From Clostridia bacterium (GTDB lineage: Bacteria; Bacillota; Clostridia; TANB77; UBA1234): DNA of 64,000 nucleotides. The stretch covers positions 1 to 64,000 of the forward strand of contig JAFTQC010000054.1 in assembly GCA_017462965.1 (NCBI GenBank). The letters are read 5' to 3'. The notes under the pieces are model-generated. The model did no database searches, was not told the DNA's origin, and worked only from the letters and a program-made list of their open reading frames with translations. A program made the position numbers and the translations under genes. Shown here piece after piece: positions 62,701-64,000 of this stretch (positions are counted from its first letter, which is position 1; each line of letters starts with the position of its first letter).

Positions 62701-63002
62701 TTCGTAAGGTCAACCTCATAATACTCCCCTTTATCTTTTGGATCAATTTGACCTTGCATATCTTCTGGCACATCAATTGGATTTGCCACGCCATCTTCAT
62801 ACACTATTGGCAGTATGTTTTTACTTGAATAGTACGCAAGCACAAATTCTTCAACTTCTTGTATATCATTCATAAACTCAGTTATTGCTTTATCTTTCGT
62901 CAAACTCCTCATAGAAACAATAGCAGTTGATGTAAGTATTAACATTACAGCTATTGTTATAACAAGCACATTAAGTGAATATCCTTTTTCTTTTGTTTTC
63001 AT
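59793..63002 (-). CDS. giant pilin-like surface protein with SUMF/C-lectin-like C-terminus
   Basis: About 1069 aa. The N-terminus has a short basic leader then GYSLNVLVITIAVMLILTST, the form of a type IV prepilin or pseudopilin helix. Residues about 160-600 are Ig-like, beta-rich modules (several DNAGN/DYAGNY motifs). The C-terminal 450 residues resemble the SUMF/formylglycine-enzyme or C-type-lectin fold: YWVWIPRYAYKI, EWGAVAYLTYSAYGRNG, GIYDLVGGASEFVATYV, and RGGSAKDGSGAGLFNFDQSD with GFRPVLTFR at the end. ATG at 63002 has GAGGTG six bases upstream. Probably an extracellular adhesin. It lies between spoIVFB and rplU. Confidence 0.8.
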   Translation of the reverse strand: MKTKEKGYSLNVLVITIAVMLILTSTAIVSMRSLTKDKAITEFMNDIQEVEEFVLAYYSSKNILPIVYEDGVANPIDVPEDMQGQIDPKDKGEYYEVDLTKLGAIKLFDDDRGGYVLNENTLNIYVLKPVEYEGVKYYTLTDEILGIEKVYGAVQDFEVDIIGNPIVWTKKFNMLVSIPEEANVNGKWTFKYYKDGPISAKQFTNMGTFFEYGNPIEISENGIHSIYVENEEGQAKVVNVVVNKIDEINPSVYRSDTNEIVVIDNETGIAKIHYKIMAYDSISDTERATNIETYMQGPKGALPNATGGGILTYEEAYTGERVNGVDEPHIGRSINTYKSEYEEYLARYEAELLNPSGDLKNLDDEFPQFQFNGMRYSDDEVNIVLYVEDYAGNYSVTNKDNELCVVSRKMLMDSHFIETVIQPLAGVQVTINKGDKYTSDRKVDLDIKAQGASDMAMYITCDPDYVPEVTDWVDLEKEITDFELEGPDGEIEVFVFVTANQMENGVLKYERVSSKIFLDTIPPTDTSPEVDEIGNDLTLYVESMQEDKESGIAFVEYGYKLKDDANYTWRSSLNGVVVEENKEYQIKTRATDNAGNVTESKVTEIKSPLHRARTLPNVPAMATGMTAIVWDGTLDIPTEEIEINHNTWKTKDGEEVTWYNYEIGDNVNDKRENIWANAKTADGSYWVWIPRYAYKITYYEDTAKTIVKGYYQNSTAKGMHYYQSDGITVASNPDDVKTTNVMIDIIFLDGVSSTQYKEENIETNAITIKQLPEEYIVHPAFTGANTSTISNSLGKWSTDVTGIWVAKFEASRADSKIDEQGVSTTIKSVPSVKSFTNVKVGDAYKYSELMFPGLYSHLMKNSEWGAVAYLTYSAYGRNGHEPAGNRNSGFVTGGGGAGTSAYTATASKFEGSYAYDVRASISTSGMYASTTGNIYGIYDLVGGASEFVATYVANSDECIQTNAEKMTQTTTPSLREVYSVADTDAAINNYNRNGLQDAIYGNAIYETSTGYLGNYGVESDTTNFPATTKPFFTRGGSAKDGSGAGLFNFDQSDGAANEETGFRPVLTFR

Positions 63003-63034
63003 GCATTTCACCTCAATATTTAGTTTAATATTTA

Positions 63035-63619
63035 TTAGTCAATTTGTAAATAGTTAATTGCTGCATTAAACCTTGCATTTCTAGCTTCTTCTTTTATTAT
63101 GCAAATCATATATATTATTAGTATTACAAGATAATAATTCTTCGAAAAAATTACTATTAAAATTGAAAATATTAACAATAAATTTAGAATTATTTTTGAT
63201 AATATATTTAATATTTTATTTGCTATTTTTTCATTTAACGAAATTTTCAAAATATTCTCAAATATTTTTCCACCATCAAATGGTTTTATTGGTATCAAAT
63301 TGAATGTCGCTATCGAGAAATTCATTATTTTAAAAGTTTCATTTTCAAACATTAATGCAAATAAAAAACTGGCTATTGGACCTGCAAGACTTATAAGTAA
63401 TTCTTTAAGCTTCGTATTTTCCCCTTTATACTTAGCATTTACGCCAACAGGCAACAATTCAATTTCATATACATTCATTTTCAAAATTAATGCTACCAAC
63501 ATATGCGCAATTTCATGCATAATTACAAACGCATACATACACATAAAGTTTTCTATATTTTGAATTGCAAACATATATGCCATCACAAGTAACAAGTATA
63601 TGTGAATTCTTACAGCCAA
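63035..63619 (-). CDS. spoIVFB: SpoIVFB-type intramembrane metalloprotease (M50)
   Basis: Site-2-protease family. In Bacillus it cleaves pro-sigma-K in the mother cell. 194 aa with about six helices. The zinc motif is HEIAHMLVAL (HExxH) and the second ligand motif is NLIPIKPFDGGKI (the NPxPxxxxDG type). The likely start is a TTG at 63619, overlapping the spoIVFA stop by ten bases. The gene order with rplU-rpmA-obg downstream supports the name. Confidence 0.88.
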   Translation of the reverse strand: MAVRIHIYLLLVMAYMFAIQNIENFMCMYAFVIMHEIAHMLVALILKMNVYEIELLPVGVNAKYKGENTKLKELLISLAGPIASFLFALMFENETFKIMNFSIATFNLIPIKPFDGGKIFENILKISLNEKIANKILNILSKIILNLLLIFSILIVIFSKNYYLVILIIYMICIIKEEARNARFNAAINYLQID

Positions 63620-64000
63620 TCTATCACATCCTCAGGATTAACACATTCACCATCATATCTAACCTCAAAATGCAAATGATTTCCTGTCGCATTCCCTGTC
63701 ATCCCCACCTCAGCAATTTTATCTTTTTGATTAACAGTATCTCCTTTTTTTACGTTTAGTTTTGAACAATGCGCATACACAGTTATCAAATTTCCATTTT
63801 GTATCATTATACATTTCCCATAAGAACCTAATTGACCAGCTTCTATTACACTTCCGTCATGGGCAGCCCAAATATCAGTTCCTTTTGGCGCACCAATATC
63901 TATTCCCATATGATTTGAACTAACAATAGGATTGTCAGAATCTCTAAAACCATATCTTGACGTGATAGTTCCAATACATGGAACTATCAAAGTTTCTGTT
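63610..64000 (-). CDS. spoIVFA: SpoIVFA-like M23 (LytM) peptidase, 5' end beyond window
   Basis: The visible 130 residues are an M23 domain with intact zinc ligands: HMGIDIGAPKGTDIWA (His, Asp), YAHCSKL and HLHFEVRYDG (HxH). The frame is open to the window edge, so the start and any membrane helix are not seen. It lies directly upstream of and overlapping spoIVFB, as SpoIVFA does. The intact ligands leave open true peptidase activity or a separate endopeptidase. Confidence 0.85.
   Translation of the reverse strand, partial: TETLIVPCIGTITSRYGFRDSDNPIVSSNHMGIDIGAPKGTDIWAAHDGSVIEAGQLGSYGKCIMIQNGNLITVYAHCSKLNVKKGDTVNQKDKIAEVGMTGNATGNHLHFEVRYDGECVNPEDVIDWL

Overview
The window is a contiguous piece of a low-GC, endospore-forming Bacillota (Clostridia-type) chromosome. 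Evidence: AT-rich coding sequence; a SpoIIID sporulation regulator; a SpoIVFA/SpoIVFB pair next to rplU-rpmA-obg, as in Bacillus; anaerobe-type proteins (rubrerythrin, a DUF362 ferredoxin protein); S-layer-homology (SLH) surface proteins; and MurT/GatD peptidoglycan amidation genes. Nearly every gene is on the minus strand. The exceptions are spoIIID and one tRNA-Leu. Species cannot be named from the sequence alone.

Layout. 0-5 kb: fatty-acid synthesis (fabD-fabG-fabF, fabF cut by the window edge) behind an acyl-CoA synthetase and a broken biotin ligase. 5-13 kb: TetR regulator, DUF362 ferredoxin protein, queH, ruvB, a LemA-like protein, a lipase-type hydrolase and a very large polytopic membrane protein. 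12.8-18 kb: spoIIID, rubrerythrin, murT/gatD, two GC-richer single-gene cassettes and tRNA-Leu(UAG). 18-26 kb: Ca2+-ATPase and two SLH proteins, the larger with a strong promoter and a structured leader. 26-34 kb: hinT, a short alaS, two half-size TSUP permeases, a leucine-rich/transglutaminase-like pair, rarA and ruvA. 34-38 kb: cyclophilin lipoprotein, divIVA, sepF and an HlyD-like protein. 37.6-44 kb: miaA, mutL, a DUF692-type enzyme and mutS. 44-50 kb: a third GC-richer cassette, an unknown protein, then rpmG-secE-nusG-rplK-rplA-rplJ-rplL. 50-56 kb: an envelope polysaccharide operon (MurJ-type flippase, O-antigen-ligase-type polymerase, two GT4 glycosyltransferases, DUF4330 domains). 56-64 kb: obg, rpmA, rplU, an unknown gene, a giant pilin-like/SUMF-like surface protein, then spoIVFB and spoIVFA (cut by the window edge).

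The most unusual signal is not a gene. At least thirteen intergenic palindromic elements are built from a shared vocabulary (GGGACG, GGACGTCCC, GTCCATTTGATGGAC, AGCAAGAGGGACG). Arms reach 94 bp and stems are nested. Most copies start within tens of bases of a stop codon. They look like a REP/BIME-like or MITE-like family that can also form transcript 3' ends. No transposase for them is visible here.

Other points worth attention are two frameshifted genes, an alanyl-tRNA synthetase lacking its C-terminal domain, a GatD-like subunit lacking its catalytic Cys and His, three GC-shifted promoter-ORF-terminator cassettes, a large unexplained RNA-like structure between rplJ and rplL, a SecE with an acidic repeat tail, and a GT4-DUF4330 fusion.
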